Source: CAIRDP01 sp037141915
Lineage (GTDB): Bacteria > Bacteroidota > Bacteroidia > Bacteroidales > FEN-979
Assembly: GCA_037141915.1 (NCBI GenBank)
Contig: JBAXBP010000025.1
Span: forward strand, 1-29,818
DNA length: 29,818 nucleotides
Reading direction: 5' to 3'
This document shows positions 16,630 through 24,035 of this stretch, piece by piece. Under the pieces are notes generated by a model that was given only the letters and a program-made list of their open reading frames with translations, made no database searches and was not told the DNA's origin. The position numbers and the translations under genes are program-made. Numbering within the stretch: position 1 is the first letter of the stretch; every line of letters begins with the position of its first letter.

Positions 16630-17208
16630 TCATTCTTTTATAAGTCCTTTTTGTATCAGTTCACTGCGGATGGCTTTAATGATTTCATCAAGCGTTTGGT
16701 CAAACTGGCTAGGATTAAGACTGGATGTGGTACCCGACCAGAGAAGCTTATTCCCGTCAAGAGAATAGAAGTTTGTTTCAACATAAAAAGTCTTGTCCTC
16801 CGAATAATAACCGGGAGTGGAATACCTGTAACCGTACCATCCTCCGTAGGACGTGCCCTGGTTATAAGAAACACTTTTGTTGACGTCCGTCAGGCGCATC
16901 AGTATGATCCCGTCAAAACCATCCTTTTTCAGCTTTATATCAAGCTTGCCCTGGGCCGTATCTGCCGGTTGGATGTAGTTGTACGATGGCACCGCGGTAA
17001 CCTTTGTTATGGATGCAACAATTTTATCCTCTGCAATCCTCCTGGATGATTCATCTTTGAACGGGGCAACAACCAGCACTTTTTTAAATGGCACTACACT
17101 GCCGGATTTCCATGATGGGTCTGTCCAGCTTTTTGTTATCTGTGTTGAAGGCGAACATGCGATCATCAAAACGATCAGGCTTAATGGTAATAAGGCTTTC
17201 CTTTTCAT
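16630..17208 (-). CDS. Small lipoprotein of unknown function
   Basis: This 192-aa protein starts with a lipoprotein signal, MKRKALLPLSLIVLMIAC, with Cys18 as the lipidation site. The mature part has an alternating alpha/beta look: FKKVLVVAPFKDESSRRIAEDKIVASI, then a Gly/Tyr-rich stretch (SYGGWYGYRYSTPGYYSED), then YVETNFYSLDGNKLLWSGTTSS and a C-terminal helix. This pattern of a predicted nucleotide-free alpha/beta domain with a strand reading LLWSG resembles small envelope lipoproteins of the DUF4136 type, but I cannot assign a family confidently. It lies 34 bases after the DszB-like gene on the same strand and is probably co-transcribed with it. Confidence 0.75.
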   Translation of the reverse strand: MKRKALLPLSLIVLMIACSPSTQITKSWTDPSWKSGSVVPFKKVLVVAPFKDESSRRIAEDKIVASITKVTAVPSYNYIQPADTAQGKLDIKLKKDGFDGIILMRLTDVNKSVSYNQGTSYGGWYGYRYSTPGYYSEDKTFYVETNFYSLDGNKLLWSGTTSSLNPSQFDQTLDEIIKAIRSELIQKGLIKE

Positions 17209-17242
17209 ATTTTCAAGTTTTTATAATTTTGAATCCTTCCAG

Positions 17243-18460
17243 CTATCCAAGCCGTTCTCCGGAGAGTGGTGCTGCAGCAGAAGGTAGTTTTGCAGTGGTT
17301 CTTTTCTTCCATTCATCTTCCAGCAGTTCCCTGGCAGCCTGCTCAAGAAATTCCGGCGCGGCCCATTTCTGCACATCGAAGTTGTTCTTTATGTAACCGT
17401 GACTCAGCATAAAGTCCTTCCCGATCTCAACAGATACCAGGTTCTGAGGCGACAGGTTCGGCACCATATCGACAAGCCTGATCCCTTCATAAGTATCTTC
17501 AACATCACGGTAAAAAGTTTGTTTGTCCAGGATGGCTGCCGCGGCATGCTTGTGCTCATTGGCCCAGCGCCCGACTTTGATCATGCCTTTCATGAAGGCA
17601 ACAGCTAATTCAGGATGCTTTTCTGCCATTACATCGCTGCAGGTGATAGCGGCAGGAATGTTCGCTACCTGCAATGTCCAGTCGGGATACCTCGAAAGGT
17701 CTTCGATAGATTTGAATTTACCGGTAGTTTCGGAAAGCACACTAAGCACCTTGCTTTGGCTGTACATGGCATCGATTACCCCTTTTTCAAGTGCTGTTTC
17801 CAGCGGGCGGAATGCCAGGTCGTGTTTGTGATCACGCTTCAGCCATAATTCCGATGGATTTTCCATTTCGGGGCCCATCATTTCGGGCACATCGTACCAG
17901 TCATCAAGGTAAGGAAATTCAACGATTTGAACATCATTTCGTGTCAGGCCGTTCAACCGCAGCATCAGCTCGATTCCCTGTTCTTCCTGTATGCCCCACC
18001 AGTCGGTCTTGATTTTATTCTGGCTTCTTGATAAACCAATCTTCTTGCCTTTCAGGTCAGCCATGCGGTATATATCGTCCCTTGATCGTACGATCATCAC
18101 GCCGCCTTCTTTTGGCACATGTGTTACTCCCAAAAGCCTTGTTCTGCGTATATCTGCCTGTACATGAATCGGGGGGAATAAACCGCCAAAACGGATTATA
18201 TTATCCATATTATGGATGTAGTGAGGGTACCAGTCGTTTTCTTTGCGTGCCCGGAGATAAAGGTACCTGACATCCATCTTCTTATATATTTCCTTGGTCC
18301 AGCCAAGTTCCTGGTCCACATTGCTGGCCGATACCAGTGGACAATTGGTGTAATAGACTTCATTCCAATCCAGTGGCACTGTTTTGAGTTTACCCTTGGT
18401 TTTTGCGTCAGCAATGATCGCATCCATGTCAGGTGCTGTTCTCTTTATTTCGGCGGCCAT
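17243..18460 (-). CDS. DszB-like sulfinate desulfinase homologue (SBP fold, no signal peptide)
   Basis: This 405-aa protein has the type-2 periplasmic-binding fold of the TauA/SsuA/nitrate-binding group, for example DLKGKKIGLSRSQNKIKTD after a DDIYRMA segment. It lacks a signal peptide and begins MAAEIKRTAPDMDAII, so it should be cytoplasmic. Compared from memory with Rhodococcus DszB (2'-hydroxybiphenyl-2-sulfinate desulfinase), it has YTNCP (Cys40; DszB YSNCP, Cys27), His80 and Arg90 in IRFGG (DszB His60 and Arg70 in TRFGG, also 10 residues apart), RRTRLLGVT (DszB RTRLLGIT) and KWAAPEFL near 365-372 (DszB QWAAPEFL). These are the catalytic residues of DszB, which removes sulfite from an aryl sulfinate. 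No ABC permease or ATPase gene is adjacent. A binding-protein role remains possible, and the natural substrate is unknown. Confidence 0.65.
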   Translation of the reverse strand: MAAEIKRTAPDMDAIIADAKTKGKLKTVPLDWNEVYYTNCPLVSASNVDQELGWTKEIYKKMDVRYLYLRARKENDWYPHYIHNMDNIIRFGGLFPPIHVQADIRRTRLLGVTHVPKEGGVMIVRSRDDIYRMADLKGKKIGLSRSQNKIKTDWWGIQEEQGIELMLRLNGLTRNDVQIVEFPYLDDWYDVPEMMGPEMENPSELWLKRDHKHDLAFRPLETALEKGVIDAMYSQSKVLSVLSETTGKFKSIEDLSRYPDWTLQVANIPAAITCSDVMAEKHPELAVAFMKGMIKVGRWANEHKHAAAAILDKQTFYRDVEDTYEGIRLVDMVPNLSPQNLVSVEIGKDFMLSHGYIKNNFDVQKWAAPEFLEQAARELLEDEWKKRTTAKLPSAAAPLSGERLG

Positions 18461-18647
18461 AATATTAAGTATTAAAAGGTAGATTTACGATTATTTATCG
18501 GATTTTTTACAAGGTTATAATCCTGTCGGTTTTCTTATTTTAAAGAATATAAATTTACGTTCAAGACAAATCCTGAACAATACTTAACATAAGGTAATTT
18601 TTGAAATCAGCCTGGCAGGCATTTGTGCAAAATACACAGTCATTGGT

Positions 18648-18679
18648 ATTGTCCCCATGCTAAATTTATTGTAATTTTA
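18648..18679 (+). promoter_or_regulatory. Candidate promoter for the PAS-histidine kinase
   Basis: ATTG (18648-18651) and TAATTTTA (18672-18679) are separated by 20 bases, matching the Bacteroidota layout with one mismatch in each box. The 260-base gap between the divergent desulfinase-like and kinase genes (18461-18726) otherwise holds only AT-rich sequence; no convincing promoter for the minus-strand gene was found. Confidence 0.3.
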
Positions 18680-18726
18680 ATTGTCACTAATAATTAGAAA
18701 AAGCCGGATCAATAAAACATGTGATT

Positions 18727-20238
18727 ATGAACAAGCAACAGCATAAAAAGAAAGGATGTCGGCATTCAATTGTTATTTTTGCAAAAAAAGACGAAAATTC
18801 CAGAAAGATGCAGGTTGCAGATGAAATTGTGATGAAAGGTGATTGGCATTACCGCCTGATCTCGGAAGTGATCGCCGATTACATTTTCGTGCTGGATATT
18901 GGTCAGGATGGAGATCTTAAAGTAAGCTGGGCGTCGGAAAACCTATTGATGTATACCGGCCGCAAGCCTGGTGAGATCCTGACGATGGAGGTATGGAAAA
19001 CCATCGTTCATCCCGATGATTTACCGGGTTTGTTAAACTTTATACAGCAAATGCTCACCAACCTTGAGAAAGGTAAGTTCGAATGCAGGTCTTTTCATAA
19101 AGACGGGCATGAACGATGGGTCAGTATTTTTGCAAGGAAAAAGACAGGCCCTGATGGAAAGCCATCGCAAATCATCGGGGCAGTCAGGGAAATTACAGAG
19201 CAAAAACAAACGGAACAGGATCTCCTTTATTCGGAGCAAAAATACCGCAAACTCCATTCCACCATGACCGATGCATTCTGTTCGGTCAATATGAAAGGTG
19301 AAATGCAGGAATTTAACGAAAGTTACTGCAGAATTCTTGGGTATAGCGAAGATGAATTGCTGAAGGTCACTTACGTCGATTTAACACCTGAGAAATGGCA
19401 TGCCATGGAAGCCAGGATTGTTGAAGAGGAAATTCTGCCGAATGGCTCTTCAGGGATCTATGAAAAAGAGTACATCAGGAAGGACGGAAAGATCATTCCG
19501 GTCGAGCTAAGGACTTTTTTGGTCAGGGATGAAAGTGGCAAACCTTCGGCCATGTGGGCAATTGTGAGGGATATTTCGGAAAGAAAACTGGCGGAAGAAA
19601 AACTTCAAGCAGCTCTCAAAGAAAAGGAAACATTACTGAGAGAAGTGCACCACAGGGTTAAAAACAACCTGCAAACGGTGATAACCCTGATCCAGATGCG
19701 TTCTCCTGAGATAAAGGATGAGGTATCCCTGAGGATTATTTCGGAATTGCAGGAACAGGTACGCACCATTTCGGTCATCTACCAGGAATTATTCCATTCC
19801 GAAAGGTTGTCAAGAGTTTCAATGCAACCTTATTTAGAGCTTCTGACCTCGTACCTCTTAAAGACCTTCCACAAAGGAAACCATCTGAAGGTTGAAGTGG
19901 ATTGCAGGGAAACAGCCCTTGATGCAAATTGGGCCATGACCTGTGGTTTAATTGTAAATGAGCTGGTCACAAATGCATTGAAATATGCATTTCCCGAAGA
20001 GTTTAAAGAAATTCCATTAATCTCAGTTCATTTAAGTAATGAGGGCAATACGCATACACTGACGGTAACTGATAACGGAGCAGGGATGTCCGGCAACATT
20101 GATATTCAAAATCCCTCAACTATCGGGCTGCAACTGGTTAACCTTTGGGTCAAACAGCAGATGAAAGGCAAGCTTGACGTGAATAGTTCGAATGGGACAG
20201 TAATTACAATTACTTTTAACATCGCCGACCTTTCATAA
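18727..20238 (+). CDS. Cytoplasmic PAS-PAS histidine kinase, HisKA_2 type
   Basis: This 503-aa kinase has two PAS/PAC units and a transmitter of the HisKA_2/HWE-like group. PAS1 (about 45-160) contains VWKTIVHPDDLPGLL and ends GAVREITEQKQTEQDL; PAS2 (about 172-290) contains FNESYCRILGYSEDELL and ends AIVRDISERKLAEEKL. The dimerisation region reads REVHHRVKNNLQTVITLIQMRS, with His308 of the HHR motif as likely phosphoacceptor, followed by the ATPase N box GLIVNELVTNALKYAFPEE and G box VTDNGAGM. No transmembrane segment is seen, so the signal is internal. The ATG at 18727 was taken over the GTG at 18721; ATGs at about residues 28 and 36 are alternatives. No response regulator gene is adjacent, so it is an orphan kinase here. 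Confidence 0.9.
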   Translation: MNKQQHKKKGCRHSIVIFAKKDENSRKMQVADEIVMKGDWHYRLISEVIADYIFVLDIGQDGDLKVSWASENLLMYTGRKPGEILTMEVWKTIVHPDDLPGLLNFIQQMLTNLEKGKFECRSFHKDGHERWVSIFARKKTGPDGKPSQIIGAVREITEQKQTEQDLLYSEQKYRKLHSTMTDAFCSVNMKGEMQEFNESYCRILGYSEDELLKVTYVDLTPEKWHAMEARIVEEEILPNGSSGIYEKEYIRKDGKIIPVELRTFLVRDESGKPSAMWAIVRDISERKLAEEKLQAALKEKETLLREVHHRVKNNLQTVITLIQMRSPEIKDEVSLRIISELQEQVRTISVIYQELFHSERLSRVSMQPYLELLTSYLLKTFHKGNHLKVEVDCRETALDANWAMTCGLIVNELVTNALKYAFPEEFKEIPLISVHLSNEGNTHTLTVTDNGAGMSGNIDIQNPSTIGLQLVNLWVKQQMKGKLDVNSSNGTVITITFNIADLS

Positions 20239-20295
20239 TTGAGCTGTTTTATTGTTTTTATTTGATCTAAACAAACACACTCGGGTTTTATTTCG

Positions 20296-20303
20296 TATCT
20301 TTG
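20296..20303 (+). promoter_or_regulatory. -7 element (TATCTTTG) for the desaturase gene
   Basis: TATCTTTG is an exact -7 match 17 bases before the ATG at 20321. A TTTG at 20261-20264 is 31 bases away, too far for a standard -33 box. The position inside the longer open frame argues for the internal start codon. Confidence 0.5.
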
Positions 20304-20320
20304 CATTTTATTGCATTGAT

Positions 20321-21349
20321 ATGAGTTCCTTGAATGTACAAACCGACATGGCAGTCAGCTCGTGGGTGTCGATAGTAAAACATTACAATCATCCCGACCT
20401 GAAAAAAAGCTGGTTCCAATTCTCCAGTAGTTTCCTGCTTTATGCCCTCTCATGGGTTTTAATGTACCTGAGCCTTTCCTGGTCTTACTGGATCACCATG
20501 GCGCTTGCAATTCCTGCTGCTGGAATGCTTGTGCGTTTATTTATTATTTACCATGACCTCGGCCATGGTTCATTCTTCAGATCACGAAAGCTGAGCAACT
20601 GGATGGGATTTTTCATCGGCATTCTCACTTTTACGCCTTACTACAGCTGGTCATCCAGCCATCACATCCATCATGAAACAGTCGGGAATCTTGACAAACG
20701 GGGAATCGGTGATGTGTGGACCATGACCGTAAACGAATATCTTGAGAGTTCCCGCTGGCAAAAACTGGTCTACAGGTTTTACCGCAACCCCGTTACCATG
20801 TTCGGGATAGGGCCATTGTATGTTTTCCTCATCGGGAACAGGTTTACCAAGAAAGGGATGGACAACAAAGGCAGGATGGGCGTTTATCTGACCAATGCCG
20901 GACTGGTTCTTTTTGCTGCATCCATGATCCTTCTGATTGGTGTAAAGGCGTTCCTGCTGATACAGTTTCCCATAATTTACGTTGCAGGTATCCTCGGGTT
21001 CTGGCTTTTCTATGTACAGCACCAGTTCAATCCCACCTTATGGGCAAGAAACGAAACCTGGAATTATAAAAGAGTGGCTCTCGAAGGCAGTTCCTATTAC
21101 AAATTACCGCGAATCCTTCAATATTTTACCGGGAACATCGGCTTTCATCACATACACCACCTGAGTCCCCTGATTCCGAATTACAACCTTGCCAGATGCC
21201 ATCGCGAAAATGAACTTTTCAATGGCATCAAACCCCTGAAGTTCTGGCCGGGGTTCAAGACCGTCAGATTCCGTTTATGGAATGAGAAAACCCAGGAAAT
21301 GATAAGTTTCAGAAAACTTAAGCTCTGCCTGCCTGTCCCGGTTTCCTGA
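20321..21349 (+). CDS. Membrane fatty-acid desaturase
   Basis: This 342-aa di-iron membrane desaturase introduces a double bond into acyl chains. All three histidine boxes are present: HDLGHGSFF after the second hydrophobic segment, SSHHIHHET, and NIGFHHIHHLSPLIPNY near the C-terminus. Hydrophobic helices lie around WFQFSSSFLLYALSWVLMYL, WITMALAIPAAGMLVRLFII and the LVLFAASMILLIGVKAFLL region. The architecture (HDxxH, HHxxH, HxxHH) matches the FAD-type acyl-lipid desaturases. The ATG at 20321 is preferred because a -7 promoter element lies between it and the more distant in-frame codon at 20252. It is convergent with the LruC lipoprotein gene. Desaturases commonly adjust membrane fluidity at low temperature, which would fit the nearby cold-shock gene, but no shared regulation is visible. 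Confidence 0.9.
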   Translation: MSSLNVQTDMAVSSWVSIVKHYNHPDLKKSWFQFSSSFLLYALSWVLMYLSLSWSYWITMALAIPAAGMLVRLFIIYHDLGHGSFFRSRKLSNWMGFFIGILTFTPYYSWSSSHHIHHETVGNLDKRGIGDVWTMTVNEYLESSRWQKLVYRFYRNPVTMFGIGPLYVFLIGNRFTKKGMDNKGRMGVYLTNAGLVLFAASMILLIGVKAFLLIQFPIIYVAGILGFWLFYVQHQFNPTLWARNETWNYKRVALEGSSYYKLPRILQYFTGNIGFHHIHHLSPLIPNYNLARCHRENELFNGIKPLKFWPGFKTVRFRLWNEKTQEMISFRKLKLCLPVPVS

Positions 21350-21412
21350 TTCCTTCCCCGACGATAAGGATATTATACCTGGAAGGGAAGCAGCCATTAT
21401 CAAGCCGGATGC

Positions 21413-23917
21413 TTATGGAACCTGGTATATGTTGGATTCATTCCTGTATCCACTGTTCTTAAGATACCAGTCAGGGTACTGCACCCCTGCCGACTGCGCC
21501 CAGGCCGCGAATTTAAGATACGCGCTTGTGATCTGGACTCCCTCATTGGCATAATCAATACTAGAGGATATCCTGATAGCCCAGGGAAGGTTGGATTTTG
21601 TTTTATAGTACCTGCCTGATGCGGGATCTGAATCATCGTCGCCTGTCTTGAAATATGCTGAATTGACAAGACTTGTGGGTGGATTGTCGGGCAGATGGAT
21701 TTCTTTTCCCCTGTCAAGATTAACGATCATAAATGGATTGAACTGATCAATCCCGACATCAGAAACAGAATAGGTATTGGCTTTGAATATAAGCGAAACA
21801 ACAGTGGTGTCTGGTTTCACATAAGTATTCCCGGGCACCGTATTGACACCGAAGCCTCCTGGTGATGGCATAACTTTCAAGACATTATCGAAAACGATCA
21901 TGGTGATCTTATCCTGTGCGGCCTCAGTTCCGTTCGAATTCAGATGGATGAAACTTTCCTTTAGTTTATACCCTGCAGCTTCCACATCAGCCGCTGCAAC
22001 AATGTTCCCTGGTAACTGGAAACCAAATCCATTCTGTAACCCGGCGCCGATGGCCCTGATGACAAAGGTCGCCTGAACCTCGGTAACCTTGTTGTTTGAA
22101 TTCGTGATTGTTTTGAAACGGTAATCTATCACCAGGTCGTTGAAATCATAATCGCCTGTACCTGGCCAGAGATCCTCGAATGCGAGGGTGCCAAATCCCG
22201 TAACGGGAGAATAATTGTTGAATGCCCTGGCCGGATCGTTCGGGTATGCATCTTCTGCATCCGCAATACCGTCACCGTCCTTGTCGGGGGAACTTCCCGT
22301 TTGTGAATAATTTGCCTGTATCTCGGTCGGATCAAGGGCCCTGTTGAAAAACTTGCATTCATCAATGGATCCGTTGAAGAACTTCTGCGTACCATCATCC
22401 GACCCGATTGAAAGATCCCGGCTGTTCACATACAATAAGCCGGTCACAGCTTTACTGTTCCTGAGTTGTCCATTCACATACATTTTCAGCTGTGCGCCAT
22501 CATAGGTCATGGCAAGGTGATACCACTGGTTAAGAATGGGAAGCCCGCCTCCCCAGCTTAATCCCTGTGTTATATTGCCGACCAGCCTGATCTGTGCGCC
22601 CCAGCCATCCCAGTTCCCGAGCCCCAGCCCGTGCCCGTCATAATCCCCTTTCTGGAAGATCTTGGTAGTTGCGTAATTCGTTGTTTTGGCCCAGGCCATC
22701 ATGGTAAGTCCGTAAACAGGATTCAGATTAATTTTGCTGGGAACCTTTACAGCCCCTGTTGAGCCGTCAAAAGTGAGGCAGCTTCCCGAGACGCCCGGGC
22801 TCCATGTTGCTCCTGTGATAGTCCCGTTATTGACTCCTTTACTGTCGCTGGCTATGCTTCCGGCATTTTCATCAAGCTTCCAGTACGAAACCAGGTTATC
22901 GCCTCCGTTCCCCATATCAGGAGTGGAACCAAAGATCTGAAGGACTTCCGAATCGGTAAGCGCCCTGTCGTATACCAGCATCTCATCAATAGTCCCTTTA
23001 AATGGATTGATGGGTGTCTCCCTGCCGATATATGCATCTCCATTTGAAGATTGCAGGTTCCCGGTTTTGGCCGTGTATGTTCTCAGGAGGCCATCCAGAT
23101 AAATTTTCATCATGGTACCGTCGTAAGTCATTGCAACATGATGCCAGTCAGTATCCAATACACGGTTGGTGTAACCCGAGTTCAATGAGCTCCACACCGG
23201 GGTATACAATGCAAAACCAGGCCTCCCCTGGGCATCAATGCTTACAATATACTTGACATTCTGATAAATGAACGTCCCGTTATCGCCAACTGCATTTAAC
23301 CTGAACCAAAATGAAAAGCTTATGCTGCCGCCAACAGGATTGAACCCTGCTTTGGATATCTGGACCTGGTTATCGATCCCGTTGAACTGTAATGCGCTTC
23401 CACGGATACCCGGCACCCAGTTTGCCCCACTGATGGTACCATTATGACCGGCTACAGAATCAAACGCAGTTATTCCTGTGTTTTCATTGAAATGCCAGGC
23501 TGCGATCAAACCAAGGGACGGGATTTCCAGAAGGTGAGGATTTATTCCATTTTTAAGAGCTTTCGATAAGTAAACAGGCACGGTAACACCAGAGATTGTC
23601 ACCAGGGTACCGTTTATCTGCACTTGGTTTATGTAAGCAGGGATATTAATCTTTACAGGGAGAAAACTATTAAGACCGTTGAAAAAACCACGGTAATACT
23701 GAATGCCTCCTGTTGCAGACGTTATAGTGATCACGGTTGATTTATCGGAATAGACCTGGAAAGTAACATCGCGGGCAGTCTCCCAATTGAAGCCGGAAGG
23801 GACTTTAAGATCTTTCATCTGGTCCGCTGGCACCCCGGAGTTGGAATCACTTTTTTTGCATGAAGATATAATAAGCAACAACAAAAAAATGCAGAGTATT
23901 CTGAAAAATCCTGACAT
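21413..23917 (-). CDS. Lipoprotein with two LamG domains and LruC/DUF4842 domain
   Basis: This 834-aa protein is a large exported lipoprotein. Its signal MSGFFRILCIFLLLLIISSC ends in a lipobox with Cys20, followed by KKSDSNSG, compatible with surface display. Residues about 35-110 form an LruC-type N-terminal region (VPSGFNWETARDVTFQVY). Two LamG/concanavalin-like modules follow (about 136-330 and 346-545), each opening with an Asn/Asp-rich strand (LIAAWHFNENTG; LVSYWKLDENAG) and containing WHHVAMTYDG or WYHLAMTYDG. A calcium-loop-like DKDGDGIADAEDAYPNDPA links to the C-terminal LruC/DUF4842 domain with FEDLWPGTGDYDFNDLVIDY. It probably binds glycans or calcium at the cell surface; no enzyme motif is visible. 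The ATG at 23917 fits both the signal peptide and the promoter position. Confidence 0.88.
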   Translation of the reverse strand: MSGFFRILCIFLLLLIISSCKKSDSNSGVPADQMKDLKVPSGFNWETARDVTFQVYSDKSTVITITSATGGIQYYRGFFNGLNSFLPVKINIPAYINQVQINGTLVTISGVTVPVYLSKALKNGINPHLLEIPSLGLIAAWHFNENTGITAFDSVAGHNGTISGANWVPGIRGSALQFNGIDNQVQISKAGFNPVGGSISFSFWFRLNAVGDNGTFIYQNVKYIVSIDAQGRPGFALYTPVWSSLNSGYTNRVLDTDWHHVAMTYDGTMMKIYLDGLLRTYTAKTGNLQSSNGDAYIGRETPINPFKGTIDEMLVYDRALTDSEVLQIFGSTPDMGNGGDNLVSYWKLDENAGSIASDSKGVNNGTITGATWSPGVSGSCLTFDGSTGAVKVPSKINLNPVYGLTMMAWAKTTNYATTKIFQKGDYDGHGLGLGNWDGWGAQIRLVGNITQGLSWGGGLPILNQWYHLAMTYDGAQLKMYVNGQLRNSKAVTGLLYVNSRDLSIGSDDGTQKFFNGSIDECKFFNRALDPTEIQANYSQTGSSPDKDGDGIADAEDAYPNDPARAFNNYSPVTGFGTLAFEDLWPGTGDYDFNDLVIDYRFKTITNSNNKVTEVQATFVIRAIGAGLQNGFGFQLPGNIVAAADVEAAGYKLKESFIHLNSNGTEAAQDKITMIVFDNVLKVMPSPGGFGVNTVPGNTYVKPDTTVVSLIFKANTYSVSDVGIDQFNPFMIVNLDRGKEIHLPDNPPTSLVNSAYFKTGDDDSDPASGRYYKTKSNLPWAIRISSSIDYANEGVQITSAYLKFAAWAQSAGVQYPDWYLKNSGYRNESNIYQVP

Positions 23918-23932
23918 GGCTGAACATTTATA

Positions 23933-23963
23933 CAAAGATACCTCCGGAATCAAGGAATAGCAA
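23933..23963 (-). promoter_or_regulatory. Candidate promoter for the LamG/LruC lipoprotein
   Basis: On the minus strand TATCTTTG (23940-23933) is an exact -7 match, and TTG (23963-23961) lies 20 bases upstream as a partial -33 box. The ATG at 23917 follows 15 bases after the -7 box, leaving a very short leader. Confidence 0.5.
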
Positions 23964-23977
23964 GTATAAATGAGTAA

Positions 23978-24013
23978 GTGACTATTATAATTTTGTTAGT
24001 GTGACTATAATAG
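23978..24013. repeat. Direct and inverted repeats upstream of the LruC promoter
   Basis: GTGACTAT occurs at 23978-23985 and again at 24001-24008, 23 bases apart centre to centre. The same stretch contains CTATTATA (23982-23989) and its reverse complement TATAATAG (24006-24013). The location just upstream of the -33 box fits an activator site; it could equally be chance in AT-rich DNA. Confidence 0.4.
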
Positions 24014-24035
24014 GGTCTTTTGACCAACAATCCGC

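Noticed and set aside
17243..18460. Ordinary periplasmic binding protein of an ABC importer
   Set aside because: No signal peptide or lipobox, no adjacent permease or ATPase, and the DszB catalytic residues are conserved. Not fully excluded, hence moderate confidence.
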